Of a DNA stretch of 47,849 bases, positions 37,624 to 47,221 are shown one piece after another. The DNA lies in NCBI GenBank assembly GCA_937866945.1, contig CALMKU010000260.1, positions 1 to 47,849 of the forward strand. Direction: 5' to 3'. How positions within the stretch are numbered: the stretch's first letter is position 1; each line of letters begins with the position of its first letter. This DNA comes from an uncultured Tolumonas sp. (GTDB taxonomy: Bacteria; Pseudomonadota; Gammaproteobacteria; Enterobacterales; Aeromonadaceae). The notes beneath the pieces were generated by a model, which did not search any database, was not told the origin of the DNA, and saw only the letters and a program-made list of their open reading frames with translations. Made by a program: the position numbers and the translations under genes.

Positions 37624-38286
37624 TTATTTAGGATGATGCAAGGCGGATACTTTTTCGCAGGAAGAGCGATACACGTCCGGGATCTGCTCTAACGCGTTAA
37701 CCGTGATATCCAGGTCACGCAACAAGCCATCTTTGACGTCATAGATCCAGCCATGTACTGCCAGTTCCTGCCCGCGTCGCCATGCATTCTGCACAATCGA
37801 GGTGTAACAAACATTAGCAACCTGCTCGAGCACATTCAGCTCGCACATATAGTCCTGCCGCTCATGTTCGTCCTCAATTTCTTCAATATGATCCCGATAT
37901 TTATAATTGATATCTTTAATGTTGCGTAACCAGTTATCAATCAGACCATATTCTTTATGACCCATCGCGGCAATGACACCACCGCAGTGATAATGACCAC
38001 ACACGATGATGTGTTTCACTTTCAACACTTCTACCGCATATTGGATCACCGACAGACAGTTAAAATCGGTGTGCACCACCAGATTCGCCACGTTACGATG
38101 CACAAAGACATCGCCCGGTAGTAAACCAAGTAATTCGTTTGCGGGCACTCGACTGTCCGAGCAACCGATCCACAAATACTCCGGCGCTTGTTGTGATGCC
38201 AATTTTTCAAAAAACTGGGGATCTTCCGCTTTGATCTGCTCAGCCCATTCGCGATTTTGTTCAAATAATTGCTTCAGCAGTTTCAT
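37624..38286 (-). CDS. can: Beta-carbonic anhydrase
   Basis: 220 residues, the size of E. coli Can. The zinc ligands C42, D44, H98 and C101 and the dyad residue R46 occupy the same positions as in E. coli (CSDSR at 42-46, GHYHCGG at 97-103), an arrangement typical of the type II form in which aspartate can bind zinc. It interconverts CO2 and bicarbonate in the cytoplasm, supplying bicarbonate for carboxylations in air. Confidence 0.96.
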   Translation of the reverse strand: MKLLKQLFEQNREWAEQIKAEDPQFFEKLASQQAPEYLWIGCSDSRVPANELLGLLPGDVFVHRNVANLVVHTDFNCLSVIQYAVEVLKVKHIIVCGHYHCGGVIAAMGHKEYGLIDNWLRNIKDINYKYRDHIEEIEDEHERQDYMCELNVLEQVANVCYTSIVQNAWRRGQELAVHGWIYDVKDGLLRDLDITVNALEQIPDVYRSSCEKVSALHHPK

Positions 38287-38309
38287 GCTTCTTTCTCCTT
38301 TTTACCGCC

Positions 38310-38337
38310 AAAAAAAAGGCCTCGCTAAAGAGACCTT
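38310..38337 (-). terminator. Rho-independent terminator after rpoH
   Basis: On the minus strand an 8-bp stem AAGGTCTC/GAGGCCTT (one G-U pair, 6-base loop, 38316-38337) is followed by a T run (38310-38317). It lies just after the rpoH stop and before can. Confidence 0.88.
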
Positions 38338-38355
38338 TCGTGGTTTAGTTAGGCC

Positions 38356-39210
38356 TTACGCCTCCAGCACATCCTTGAGCTTCTTCAACGCGTTCTTTTC
38401 CAGCTGTCGCACGCGCTCCGCCGAGACGCCGTAACGATCGGCCAACTCTTGCAGTGTCAGCTTGTTATCTTCATCCAACCAACGGGCACGGATGATCTGC
38501 TGGCTACGCTCATCCAGACCTTGCAGGGCATAGCTCAGACGGTGTTCAGCATGGTTGTCCCAGTTACTATTTTCATACACGGCAGCCAGATCAGATGATT
38601 TATCTTCCAGATATTGTGCCGGTGCAAAATTGCTTTCGCAGTCGTCATCGTCGTAACCATCGAAGGAGTGATCCTGACCACTCATCCGCGCTTCCATCTC
38701 GGTCACATCTTCTGGTGACACGCCTAATTCATTGGCGACGGTGCGCACTTCGTCTTGGTTAAACCAGCCGAGGCGTTTTTTGTTTTTGCGCAGGTTGAAG
38801 AACAACTTACGTTGCGCTTTGGTGGTGGCGACTTTGACCATACGCCAGTTACGCAGCACATATTCATGAATTTCGGCTTTGATCCAATGCACCGCAAACG
38901 AGACCAGACGCACACCGACCGTTGGATCAAAGCGTTTTACCGCTTTCATCAAGCCGATGTTACCTTCCTGAACCAGATCAGCCTGCGGCAATCCATAGCC
39001 AGAATAGTTGCGTGCGATGTGCACCACAAAACGCAGATGTGACATAACCAACTGACGGGCAGCTTCCAAATCACCATGGTTTTGTAATTGTTCAGCCAGT
39101 TCCCGTTCTTTTTCAGCCGTCAGCATCGGTATGCTGTTTACCGCCTGAATATAGCCCTCAAGACTACCCTGAGGAACTAGAACTAAATTGCGCTGAAGTG
39201 CAGTACTCAT
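38356..39210 (-). CDS. rpoH: RNA polymerase sigma factor RpoH (sigma-32)
   Basis: 284 residues, the same as E. coli. Region 2 ([34 protein letters not shown]), the RpoH box [10 protein letters not shown] that is specific to sigma-32, and region 4.2 ([27 protein letters not shown]) are all present. It directs heat-shock transcription. In E. coli its level is set by translation and turnover. It follows ftsYEX in the same orientation, as in other gammaproteobacteria, but behind a terminator. Confidence 0.98.
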   Translation of the reverse strand: MSTALQRNLVLVPQGSLEGYIQAVNSIPMLTAEKERELAEQLQNHGDLEAARQLVMSHLRFVVHIARNYSGYGLPQADLVQEGNIGLMKAVKRFDPTVGVRLVSFAVHWIKAEIHEYVLRNWRMVKVATTKAQRKLFFNLRKNKKRLGWFNQDEVRTVANELGVSPEDVTEMEARMSGQDHSFDGYDDDDCESNFAPAQYLEDKSSDLAAVYENSNWDNHAEHRLSYALQGLDERSQQIIRARWLDEDNKLTLQELADRYGVSAERVRQLEKNALKKLKDVLEA

Positions 39211-39264
39211 CGAATACCTCTTTTACCTTACGTCGAATGCTTCATTCAAAGGTTGTGTAATAAC

Positions 39265-39312
39265 ATATCCCGCAAGCAATCGGGATATTTAAACTTGTTC
39301 AATATCAAGTTT
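39265..39312 (-). promoter_or_regulatory. Two adjacent dyads upstream of rpoH
   Basis: Two perfect inverted repeats stand side by side 55-102 bases before the rpoH start: ATATCCCG/CGGGATAT (39265-39288, 8-base loop) and AAACTTG/CAAGTTT (39291-39312, 8-base loop). They could be operators or RNA hairpins in a long leader. I could not place a clear sigma-70 promoter relative to them. Confidence 0.4.
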
Positions 39313-39350
39313 TGCACATCTTGTCACGCTTGTTAACAAATTTTAGACAT

Positions 39351-39377
39351 AAAAAAGGGGAGACCTAAAGACTCCCC
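39351..39377 (-). terminator. Rho-independent terminator after the ftsX gene
   Basis: On the minus strand GGGGAG/CTCCCC (39357-39377) with a 9-base loop is followed by six T (39351-39356). It would end the ftsY-ftsE-ftsX transcript before rpoH. Confidence 0.85.
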
Positions 39378-39571
39378 GAAATCTGAGCATGTTTCCGATA
39401 TACCAAGTATCAAAAATACATCATCACCAAGCCAAAGGAGAAAGATAACTTTCCCAACAGAATTAACCCTCAAATAATCAGACAGCGCGTTTGCACAAAA
39501 GTTCACTTTCTCTTCAAAATTTTTCAAATTAATTTTATGAGTACTTATTTGGGGCCCGATGGCTGCAATCT
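39378..39571. other. Non-coding stretch between the terminator and the ftsX stop
   Basis: Part of the 361-base gap between rpoH and ftsX. Besides the terminator and the two dyads listed separately I see AT-rich DNA without a convincing gene. A 64-codon open frame at 39333-39527 (-) runs through the terminator, so I do not count it. Confidence 0.4.
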
Positions 39572-40540
39572 TTATTTTGGTTCAATCTCGCTTAAGTGTT
39601 TATGCACGGAAAACCACGCCGCCCCCATACTGAGCGAAACGCCGAGCAGGATCAGCAAACCGCCATCGGCAGAGCCCAAGCCCACCAGACGGAAACTGCT
39701 GTCATATAATTCGGCCAGGTAAGTTACTGCTTTCTCACTGAGTAACAGCAACACTTCTGACAGCCACCAGGCCACTAAACCACCCACTGCACCATACCAG
39801 AAGCCTAAGTAAAGAAACGGTCGCTGGATAAAGCCATCGGTGGCCCCCACCAGCTTCATGACCTCAATTTCCGCCCGACGGTTAAAGATATACAAACGCA
39901 AGGTGTTAGCAACGGTCAGCAAGAGCCCGATAACCAGGAAACCCGCAAACACATGCACCAACTGACGAGCCAGACCAATGATGCCATTCAACCGGGTCAC
40001 CCACTGAATATCCAGTTTGCCCTGCTGGACGGCACTTTCCTGCCGTAAGCTTTGCAGTAACTGCTCGCTTTGCTGCGGCGTACGGAAGGCTTGCCGTGGT
40101 GTCACTTCCAGCACTGGTGGTAACGGGTTATCCGACAGATAGGCTTGCGCTTCAGAAAAACCGGACAGCGCCTTGAACTCACTCATGCCTTGTTCCGGCG
40201 AAATATAACGTATTGATTCCACCTGACTGTTTTGCCGGATGCGATCTTGCAATGCCTGCAATTCCGCTTCGGTCGTGCCTTTTTGCAGATAGAGAGTAAT
40301 TTGCGTGCCATTTTCCCACTGTGCGGTGACATTTTCGGCGTTTTTCAAAATCACCAGTAAAGCCGCCGGTAAGGCTAAACTAACCCCGATCACACCAATC
40401 GTCATCAACGATGTCAGTGGTGTATGCCAGATCTCGCGCATGGTTTGCCGCAGTTGCTGGATATGGATAAACAGCCACAGCGAAAAACGGCTACCCTGCC
40501 CCGGTGTTGGCTGCACATGTGAAGTCGATTTACGCGCCAT
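39572..40540 (-). CDS. ftsX: Cell division protein FtsX
   Basis: 322 residues. A cytoplasmic N-terminus (1-44) precedes four transmembrane helices (about 46-66, 195-215, 240-262, 292-312). A periplasmic domain between helices 1 and 2 contains the [36 protein letters not shown] block typical of FtsX. With FtsE it forms an ABC-type complex that activates peptidoglycan hydrolases through EnvC at the septum. Its start overlaps ftsE by 11 bases. Confidence 0.95.
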   Translation of the reverse strand: MARKSTSHVQPTPGQGSRFSLWLFIHIQQLRQTMREIWHTPLTSLMTIGVIGVSLALPAALLVILKNAENVTAQWENGTQITLYLQKGTTEAELQALQDRIRQNSQVESIRYISPEQGMSEFKALSGFSEAQAYLSDNPLPPVLEVTPRQAFRTPQQSEQLLQSLRQESAVQQGKLDIQWVTRLNGIIGLARQLVHVFAGFLVIGLLLTVANTLRLYIFNRRAEIEVMKLVGATDGFIQRPFLYLGFWYGAVGGLVAWWLSEVLLLLSEKAVTYLAELYDSSFRLVGLGSADGGLLILLGVSLSMGAAWFSVHKHLSEIEPK

Positions 40541-41210
40541 GTTGTGCCCCCAAGGTATCTTCCACTAACCGCCCGTGCTGCAGCACCAGTTTACGTTGCC
40601 CGCTTTCGGCAATCAGTGCTTGGTCATGGCTGGCAATCAACACCGCAACACCTTGTGCGTTCAACTCACGGAACAGTTGCATGATGTCATGCGCCAGCGC
40701 GGCATCAAGGTTACCGGTTGGTTCATCGGCCAGCAGTAACGGCGGCATATTAACTATCGCGCGGGCAATACCGACGCGTTGCTGTTCACCACCGGAAAGC
40801 ATCATCGGGACATGCTGAGCTTTGTTATGCAGATGGACTTTATCCAGTGCGGCCATGACGCGTTTTTGAATTTCCAGCGGTGAGGCCCCGGCGATCTGCA
40901 GTGGCAATGCCACGTTGTCGAAGACAGAGCGGTCGAGCAGCAGACGGTGATCCTGAAATATCATGCCAATCTGGCGACGGATAAACGGCACATCCGCTTT
41001 GGTGATCTGTGAGAGATCGCGGCGGTTGAACAGAATACGGCCATCGGAAGGCCGCTCCTGCACGCTGATCAGTTTCAGTAAGGTACTTTTACCGGCACCG
41101 GAGTGACCGGTCAGAAACGCCATTTCACCCGAACGCAGCTGGAAGCTGACCTTTTGCAGTGCCATGTGTCCACCGCTGTACACTTTACTGACATGGTCGA
41201 ACTGGATCAT
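40530..41210 (-). CDS. ftsE: Cell division ATP-binding protein FtsE
   Basis: 226 residues (E. coli 222). Walker [10 protein letters not shown] (about 35-43), Q-loop region MIFQDHRLL, signature [15 protein letters not shown] and Walker [13 protein letters not shown] are complete. It is the ATPase partner of FtsX at the division ring. It begins 3 bases after the ftsY stop and overlaps ftsX, so the three genes form one tight operon. Confidence 0.97.
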   Translation of the reverse strand: MIQFDHVSKVYSGGHMALQKVSFQLRSGEMAFLTGHSGAGKSTLLKLISVQERPSDGRILFNRRDLSQITKADVPFIRRQIGMIFQDHRLLLDRSVFDNVALPLQIAGASPLEIQKRVMAALDKVHLHNKAQHVPMMLSGGEQQRVGIARAIVNMPPLLLADEPTGNLDAALAHDIMQLFRELNAQGVAVLIASHDQALIAESGQRKLVLQHGRLVEDTLGAQHGA

Positions 41211-41213
41211 GGT

Positions 41214-42464
41214 TTAGTGTTGTTCTCCGCCAAACAGCGCTTCGATAAAATCATTGGCTTCGAATGGACGGAGATCTTCAATCGCTTCACCAACACCGAT
41301 ATAACGAATTGGGATACCAAACTGATTGGCAATGGCGAAAATCACGCCGCCTTTGGCGGTGCCATCGAGTTTGGTCAGAGTAATCCCATTGACACCCACC
41401 GCTTCACCGAACAGCTTCGCCTGACTGATCGCATTCTGGCCGGTGCTGGCATCGAGCGTCAGCATTACTTCGTGTGGTGCGCTGTCATCCAGCTTTTTCA
41501 TCACCCGCACGATCTTTTTCAATTCTTCCATCAGGTGGCCTTTGTTCTGTAACCGGCCTGCAGTGTCAGCGATCAGAATATCGATATTGCGCGATTTCGC
41601 CGCCTGAATGGCATCAAAGATCACGGATGCAGAATCAGCACCGGTATGCTGGGCAATGACCGGAATATGGTTGCGTTGACCCCAGACTTGTAACTGCTCA
41701 ACAGCCGCTGCACGGAAGGTATCCCCCGCTGCTAACATTACCGATTTACCTTGTGCCTGGAAGTGTTTGGCTAACTTACCAATAGTCGTAGTTTTACCCA
41801 CGCCGTTAACGCCGATCATCAAAATAACATACGGCGTTTTGCTGCTGTCGATCTGCAACGGTTGGCTGACCGGTTGTAAAATAGCGGCCATTTCCTGCTT
41901 CAACAGATCATACAACGCTTCAGCATCTTTCAACTGATGGAACTTAGCCTGTTTGATCAGGTTTTGCATGATGCGCTGGGTGGTTTCCACGCCCAGATCG
42001 GCGGTCAGTAACTGGGTTTCCAGCTCATCAAATAGATCGTCATCGAGTTTTTTACCGCGAAACAGCGCCATGAAACCGGCACCGATTGATTCACGGGTAC
42101 GCATCAGCCCTTTAACTAAACGGCTGAACAATCCGGCACGTTTTGGGCGCTCTTGCGTCTCTTCGTGAAATTCAGCCACCTCAGCAGAATCCGTTGCAAT
42201 AAAGTCGCTGACCGAGTCATCTACCGGTGTTTCTGGTTCAAAAACAACCTCCGGCTCCGCCGTTTCTGTCATGACGGCTTCGGCTTCCACCACAGCAGGT
42301 TCTGCTTCTGTGACGTGGGGTGTTATTTCAGGTTCGATCGACGACGTAACCACAACCGATTCAGGGGTTGGTTGTTCGGCTACCGGTGTGGTTTTTACGG
42401 TTTCTTCCAGTGCTGCTTTATCTTTCGATCCCCGGCCGAACCAGGAGAAAAGTCCTTTTGCCAT
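41214..42464 (-). CDS. ftsY: Signal recognition particle receptor FtsY
   Basis: 416 residues. An acidic, low-complexity N-terminal A domain (about 1-105, rich in Glu, Val and Thr) is followed by the N domain and GTPase G domain with G1 GVNGVGKTTTIGKL, AAGDTFRAAAVEQL, G3 DTAGRLQNKG and G4 TKLDGTAKGG. The A domain is shorter than in E. coli (whole protein 497). It docks SRP-ribosome complexes at the membrane. First gene of the ftsYEX operon and divergent from rsmD. Confidence 0.97.
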   Translation of the reverse strand: MAKGLFSWFGRGSKDKAALEETVKTTPVAEQPTPESVVVTSSIEPEITPHVTEAEPAVVEAEAVMTETAEPEVVFEPETPVDDSVSDFIATDSAEVAEFHEETQERPKRAGLFSRLVKGLMRTRESIGAGFMALFRGKKLDDDLFDELETQLLTADLGVETTQRIMQNLIKQAKFHQLKDAEALYDLLKQEMAAILQPVSQPLQIDSSKTPYVILMIGVNGVGKTTTIGKLAKHFQAQGKSVMLAAGDTFRAAAVEQLQVWGQRNHIPVIAQHTGADSASVIFDAIQAAKSRNIDILIADTAGRLQNKGHLMEELKKIVRVMKKLDDSAPHEVMLTLDASTGQNAISQAKLFGEAVGVNGITLTKLDGTAKGGVIFAIANQFGIPIRYIGVGEAIEDLRPFEANDFIEALFGGEQH

Positions 42465-42578
42465 TAACGATTACTCACTTGCTGCATTGACTGCTAGAAT
42501 GCCGTCTTCGCTGGCGATGACGGAACATAAACTGGGCGTCATACTACCACCTTTTCCTGCTTTTGATGAAGAAACCCC

Positions 42579-43193
42579 ATGGCGCGTAGCAAAACTTCTT
42601 CTCCTCGTTCCACCCCATCGACTGGCCGTGCCGGTAGCATCCGTCTGATCAGTGGCCAATGGCGTGGACGCAAATTACCGGTGCATGACGTTGAAGGGCT
42701 GCGCCCCACCACCGATCGGGTAAAAGAGACACTATTCAACTGGTTAGCCACCGAAGTGCGCGATAGCCGTTGCTTGGATGTGTTTGCCGGAAGTGGCAGT
42801 TTGGGATTTGAAGCACTCTCCCGCTATGCCAGTTATGTCATGATGATCGAACAAGAGCCGAAAGCCGCCCGGCAGCTGCAGGCTAATTTGCAGACGCTGC
42901 AGTGTACGCAAGCGCAGGTCGTCTGCCGTGATGCCTTGCAGGTGCTGCAGGCCGGATGTAGCGAGCCGTTCGAGCTGGTATTTTTAGATCCACCGTTTCG
43001 TAAAGAGCTGCTGACTGCGGTGATCCCATTACTGGAACAGCAAGGTTGGCTGGCCGATCGGGCGTTGATTTATCTGGAACGGGAAAACGAAGGTACCGCG
43101 CCGCTGATCCCGGCGAACTGGCAATTATTAAAAGACAAACAGGCTGGTCAGGTGTGTTACCAGCTGTATTTGCGGGAGAGTCCAACATCATGA
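42579..43193 (+). CDS. rsmD: 16S rRNA (guanine966-N2)-methyltransferase RsmD
   Basis: 204 residues (E. coli 198). An N-terminal basic tail is followed by IRLISGQWRGRKLPV, the SAM motif LDVFAGSGSLGFEALSRYA and the catalytic loop VFLDPPFRKELL (DPPF type). It methylates G966 of 16S rRNA in the assembled small subunit. It is divergent from ftsY, as in E. coli, and its stop overlaps the start of the next gene (ATGA). Confidence 0.96.
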   Translation: MARSKTSSPRSTPSTGRAGSIRLISGQWRGRKLPVHDVEGLRPTTDRVKETLFNWLATEVRDSRCLDVFAGSGSLGFEALSRYASYVMMIEQEPKAARQLQANLQTLQCTQAQVVCRDALQVLQAGCSEPFELVFLDPPFRKELLTAVIPLLEQQGWLADRALIYLERENEGTAPLIPANWQLLKDKQAGQVCYQLYLRESPTS

Positions 43194-43516
43194 AATGGTT
43201 ATTTTTGTTGTTAGCCAAATTGATCGTTATGGGGTTTTGGCTAGGTAGTGTGTATTTCACCTTTCTTCATCCGCTCGAAGGCAAGATCCACACGCTGATC
43301 CCGGTGTTTGCCGTGTTAGTGCTGACGGTGCATGCCATTCAGGCCGCCATTATGACCCTGGTGGCGAAAGATATGATCAAACTGACCAAGCGTGATTACA
43401 TTGAACTATTGCTGTTTGGTTTCTTCCGCATGATTGAGTTGCGTGGCGCTATTTATGAAGCCGCCCAGAAGAAAAAAGCCGAAATTGAAGCCAAGCGGAA
43501 TCAAAAAGCAACTTAA
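43190..43516 (+). CDS. DUF1145-family membrane protein
   Basis: 108 residues from the ATG at 43190, which overlaps the rsmD stop by 4 bases; the longer open frame from 43046 is a shadow of rsmD. Two hydrophobic helices (about 2-26 and 34-60) are followed by a charged, lysine-rich C-terminal helix. DUF1145 proteins of unknown function (YhhL in E. coli) occur next to rsmD, which supports the call. Predicted inner-membrane protein with a cytoplasmic tail. Confidence 0.85.
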   Translation: MKWLFLLLAKLIVMGFWLGSVYFTFLHPLEGKIHTLIPVFAVLVLTVHAIQAAIMTLVAKDMIKLTKRDYIELLLFGFFRMIELRGAIYEAAQKKKAEIEAKRNQKAT

Positions 43517-43543
43517 CGATTACTACTGGTATTCAAGCCATAG

Positions 43544-43576
43544 AAAAGGCGCAGCTAGTCGACTGCGCCTTTTTTG
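43544..43576. terminator. Strong bidirectional terminator
   Basis: An 11-bp stem AAAAGGCGCAG (43544-43554) and CTGCGCCTTTT (43563-43573), 8-base loop, extended by T on the + strand and A (T on the minus strand) on the other. It ends both the rsmD operon and the convergent siderophore-receptor gene. Confidence 0.9.
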
Positions 43577-43600
43577 TTTACTGGTTTTGTTTACCAGTGA

Positions 43601-45709
43601 TTAATATTTCCAGCTTACATTCAGCATCGCATTACGTGGCGCGCCGTAGTAAGCCTGTGTCCAGTAGAAGCTGTTGTAATACTTTTCATTCGTGACATTA
43701 TATACATTCAGCGTTGCACTGAGGCTTGGTGTGAATTGATAACCCGCCATCAGATTCAGCAGCGCATAGCTGTCTTGCGTCACCTTGTAGCTGTTGACTG
43801 TTGTATAGATATCACTCTGCCAGTTCACGCCGGCACCCATCTTCCATTTCTGTACCCGGTAGGTCGCCATGGTTTTAATTTGGTTGCGAGGGGTGTAAGT
43901 TTTTGCCTCTGACCCATCAGCATTTTCAATGTTCACATGCGTGAACCCACCAGAGACTTCCAGATCATCATAGACACGACCAGCGATATCGAATTCATAA
44001 CCCTCACTCTGCAGGTCGAGACCTTTGTAGTAAGTTTTACCGCCTGAGGAACCGGCTGATTCCGCGACATTGCTTTGTTTGGTTTTAAACAGCGCCAGCG
44101 TGGTATTCAGGCGTTTATCCATAAACTCGCCTTTCACACCCGTTTCATAGGCTTTACCAGTAACCGGAGCCAATACGTTGTCATTGATATCAACCTTAGA
44201 TTGTGGCGTGAAAATATCAGAGTAACTGGCATACAGCGCATAATTTGCAGTTAAGTCATACACCACACCGACATACGGAGTGACATCGCTGTTGCCTTTC
44301 GAATCTTGTGATACCCCGTATGATACACCTTCGGTGGTAAAATTGGTCCAGCGGGCACCGGTAATCAACGACAGATCATCGGTAACACTAAAACGGGAAG
44401 CCAGATAACCGGTGCGCTGATCATGTTTATGCCGACCATCGTTGGTCGATGCATCGAAGGATGGTTTAGCATATTGACCATTCCATGCATTGAAATCGCC
44501 AATCGAAGTACCAATGCCCTGACCGTAGCCCGACCACTGACGGACGTTGGAATGGGAAATGCTGGCTCCGGTCACCAACTGATGCTCACGACCAAACAGC
44601 TGGAAAGGCCCGCTTAGATTGATATCGGCAATATTTTGCTGATTGGCGCCAGTATAAGCACTCGGGTAGGAATACAATCCAAGACCGGTGTTTTTATCTG
44701 GCTCACCGTACACATAAAACAGCTCTGAATCTTGTGAGAAATCAATGTGGGTAAACGACGATTTCAGTTTCCAGTCATTGGCTAACGCGTGGGATAACTC
44801 AATAAAGCCACGTTTCTCTTTGGTATTCCAATACGACCAATCGGTGGCGGTTGATGTCGAAACATCGTAGTTAGTCGGTGAACCATCACTGTAAACCAGC
44901 GGTAATGCGCCCCACAGCGGGCTGTCAGTTTTGTTTTCCTGATATTGCATACCCACCGTGAGCATGGTGTTATCGGTCAGATCGGCTTCCGCGATCCCGT
45001 AAAATACGTTGCGATTAGCGCTGTAACGATCGAGATAGGAATCTTTATCCTGCAACGCGGTCACCACACGACCCCGGAGCTTGCCGTTTTCCGAGATTTT
45101 ACCGGAAACATCACCTTCCACCCGGCGCTGATTCCACGAACCGGCAGCTCCGTTCAGGCTAATTTGTGCCTCTTCGGTCGGGCGCTTACGCACCATGTTG
45201 ACCGTCGCCGACGGATCGCCCGTACCATTGAGTAGGGCATTGGCCCCTTTCGTAATGTCGATATGATCATAGATAATGGTGTCGATATCACCTTGCTGGT
45301 TACCAAACGTCAGCGGCATACCTGAGCCATCTGTCTGGAAATTGGTGATATCAAAACCACGCGAGGTGTAATAGGTGCGGTTGGTTTCAACCTGCTCGAC
45401 GTTCACGCCGGGCGTGCTGGCCATGACATGTTGAATGTCTGACATTGCATAATCTTCCATCTGGGCATGCGTGATGGTCGATACCGTCTGCGGTGTCTGT
45501 TTTGGTGACAGCTTAAATTTGGTGGCCGAATCGGTCGCTGGTGTCGTGTAAGCCTTGCTGCCTTCAGTAACTGTGGTGTCAGCCTGTTCTGTTACGACCA
45601 CGGTACTTAACTCCGTGGTCTCCGGATCGGTTGGTTGCGCGAAAGCAGGATATGCAGCAGAAACTAAGGAAGCCGAGATCAAAAGGGTTATTTTGTTATA
45701 GGGAAACAT
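43601..45709 (-). CDS. TonB-dependent siderophore receptor (FhuE/FpvA-like)
   Basis: 702 residues. A signal peptide (1-24, ending AFA) is followed by the plug domain with SPKQTPQTVSTITHAQMEDY, STPGVNVEQVETNRTYYTSRGF and DHIDITKGANALLNGTGDPSATVNMVRKRP. A 22-stranded barrel follows, ending in the C-terminal aromatic residue of WKY. The plug pattern (SRGFDITNFQ-DG) is closest to hydroxamate-type ferric siderophore receptors such as FhuE. No siderophore synthesis or ABC uptake gene is adjacent, so it probably takes up a siderophore from other microbes. Its promoter carries a Fur box. Confidence 0.93.
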   Translation of the reverse strand: MFPYNKITLLISASLVSAAYPAFAQPTDPETTELSTVVVTEQADTTVTEGSKAYTTPATDSATKFKLSPKQTPQTVSTITHAQMEDYAMSDIQHVMASTPGVNVEQVETNRTYYTSRGFDITNFQTDGSGMPLTFGNQQGDIDTIIYDHIDITKGANALLNGTGDPSATVNMVRKRPTEEAQISLNGAAGSWNQRRVEGDVSGKISENGKLRGRVVTALQDKDSYLDRYSANRNVFYGIAEADLTDNTMLTVGMQYQENKTDSPLWGALPLVYSDGSPTNYDVSTSTATDWSYWNTKEKRGFIELSHALANDWKLKSSFTHIDFSQDSELFYVYGEPDKNTGLGLYSYPSAYTGANQQNIADINLSGPFQLFGREHQLVTGASISHSNVRQWSGYGQGIGTSIGDFNAWNGQYAKPSFDASTNDGRHKHDQRTGYLASRFSVTDDLSLITGARWTNFTTEGVSYGVSQDSKGNSDVTPYVGVVYDLTANYALYASYSDIFTPQSKVDINDNVLAPVTGKAYETGVKGEFMDKRLNTTLALFKTKQSNVAESAGSSGGKTYYKGLDLQSEGYEFDIAGRVYDDLEVSGGFTHVNIENADGSEAKTYTPRNQIKTMATYRVQKWKMGAGVNWQSDIYTTVNSYKVTQDSYALLNLMAGYQFTPSLSATLNVYNVTNEKYYNSFYWTQAYYGAPRNAMLNVSWKY

Positions 45710-45743
45710 TTACATTCCTTTGGTAATAATTTTCATTCGCAGA

Positions 45744-45772
45744 AATCTAAATGATTATGATTCTCATTACAA
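45744..45772 (-). promoter_or_regulatory. Fur-box promoter of the siderophore receptor
   Basis: TTGTAA (45767-45772) and TAGATT (45744-45749) on the minus strand are spaced 17 bases, and the spacer contains TGATTATGATTCTCA (45752-45766), which matches the 7-1-7 Fur consensus TGATAAT-N-ATTATCA at 12 of 14 positions. Iron-loaded Fur bound here would block the promoter, so the receptor should be made when iron is scarce. Confidence 0.85.
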
Positions 45773-45845
45773 TAATGTTTACAAATTTCTCCTTTTGTGG
45801 TTTCCATTGGAAACAAAACGGCGAAGCTATATGGAAAACAACGAT

Positions 45846-45870
45846 AAAAAAAGCGGTCGAATGACCGCTT
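45846..45870 (-). terminator. Rho-independent terminator after yhgN
   Basis: On the minus strand AAGCGGTC/GACCGCTT (45851-45870, 4-base loop) is followed by a T run (45846-45850 plus stem T). It lies just after the yhgN stop. Confidence 0.85.
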
Positions 45871-45888
45871 AGAGACAGGAAAATTCAC

Positions 45889-46476
45889 TCAACGATGCAG
45901 GTATTGCACCACGCCATCGAGTAACATCTGTACGGAGATCATCACCAACAACATCCCCATCAGACGTTCCATCGCCGTCAGCACCCGCTCGCCCAACAGT
46001 TTGTGCACCTGTTCGTAGAACATCAGGATCACGGCTGACGCGCCCCACGCTAACAGTAGTGCCAGCACCCAATCGGTCATCTGCGTCGGATATTGGTGCG
46101 ACAGCAGCACCAGCGCCGCCAGAATGGACGGACCGGCAATCATCGGGATCGCCATCGGCACGATCAACGGCTCTTCGCCTTCCGGTAAACCCGTTACACC
46201 GCCTTCACCAGGGAAAATCATGCGCAAGGCAATCAGGAACAACACGATGCCGCCGGCGATACTGACCGCTTCCTGTTTCAGGTTAAGCAGGTTTAGCAAT
46301 TCCTGACCGGTAAACAGGAAAATCAACATCACGACCAGTGAAATCAATAATTCGCGGATCATCACCTTACGGCGGCGTCCTTCCGGTAACGGTCGTAAAA
46401 TTGAGAGAAAAATCGGCAGATTGCCGACAGGATCCATAATCAGAAATAACATTACTGCCGCAGTAATCACGCTCAT
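45889..46476 (-). CDS. yhgN: MarC-family membrane protein YhgN
   Basis: 195 residues from the ATG at 46476 (MSVITAAVMLFLIMDPVGNLPIF), which matches the start and length of E. coli YhgN (197); an in-frame extension to 46548 lacks support. Six hydrophobic helices are seen, and the GLPEGEEPLIVPMAIPMIAGPS block is diagnostic. MarC-family proteins are inner-membrane proteins of unsettled function, originally named for an antibiotic-resistance locus. Confidence 0.93.
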   Translation of the reverse strand: MSVITAAVMLFLIMDPVGNLPIFLSILRPLPEGRRRKVMIRELLISLVVMLIFLFTGQELLNLLNLKQEAVSIAGGIVLFLIALRMIFPGEGGVTGLPEGEEPLIVPMAIPMIAGPSILAALVLLSHQYPTQMTDWVLALLLAWGASAVILMFYEQVHKLLGERVLTAMERLMGMLLVMISVQMLLDGVVQYLHR

Positions 46477-46662
46477 ATGCTGTAATCCGAAAGAAAGGCA
46501 AAATAAAAAGTCGTAAACAAGCGACCAGTCTAGCAAAACCACGCACAACAGGCGATGTTAGTCGTTCCTCCGGCATTTCTGTGGAAAAAACCTATACTTA
46601 AATCAGTAACATCCGCACGCGGAGCAGCGTGAGAACCATTTCTTGTTCCACAGGAGGCGTCT

Positions 46663-47202
46663 ATGTCGACTGTTTCTGTCCTTCGATCCCGATCTACCGC
46701 TATGCTGGGCGGGCTGGCATTGCTGGTCAGTTCCGCCAGTACGGCAACGGATATCTCGGTAGCACTTGGTCATTCTGCCGATAGCACTATGACTTATCGT
46801 GTCGGGTTGCAATTTCCCTGGCAACAAAGTTGGTTTGACTCCGATATTGGCCGACTCAGCGGCTATTGGACGCTCGGTTATACCTACTGGGAAAGTGATA
46901 ACACAGTGAATACCCACAGTTTGTCCGCATCGCCAGTTCTGACCTATGAGTTTGGCTCAGCCAATGCGGTAGTGCAGCCATTTGTGGAAGCCGGAATTGG
47001 TCTGGCAGCATTTAGTCGCAATAAGCTGGAAGATCGGGACCTGGGTTCCAGTGTCAATTTTGAAGATCGGTTTGGCGTTGGGATCCGCTTTTATCAGCGT
47101 CACACCATCGGTATTCAGGCCTTACATTACTCCAATGCCGGGATCAGCTCCAACAACGCCGGTATCGAATCGTACAACGCGTATTACCGCTTTAATTTCT
47201 GA
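46663..47202 (+). CDS. pagL: PagL-type lipid A 3-O-deacylase
   Basis: 179 residues with a signal peptide (1-28) and an eight-stranded outer-membrane barrel ending in phenylalanine. The C-terminal motif HYSNAGISSNNAGIESYN contains the catalytic His, Ser and Glu of PagL (H126, S128, E140 in Pseudomonas). The enzyme removes the 3-position acyl chain of lipid A and lowers its inflammatory activity. An AGGAGG site precedes the ATG. Single gene ended by a strong terminator. Confidence 0.9.
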   Translation: MSTVSVLRSRSTAMLGGLALLVSSASTATDISVALGHSADSTMTYRVGLQFPWQQSWFDSDIGRLSGYWTLGYTYWESDNTVNTHSLSASPVLTYEFGSANAVVQPFVEAGIGLAAFSRNKLEDRDLGSSVNFEDRFGVGIRFYQRHTIGIQALHYSNAGISSNNAGIESYNAYYRFNF

Positions 47203-47221
47203 ATCTCTAACCCGTGTAAAC

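Noticed and set aside
39333-39527. 64-codon minus-strand frame upstream of rpoH
   Set aside because: It runs through a clear rho-independent terminator and shows no family resemblance or good ribosome binding site.
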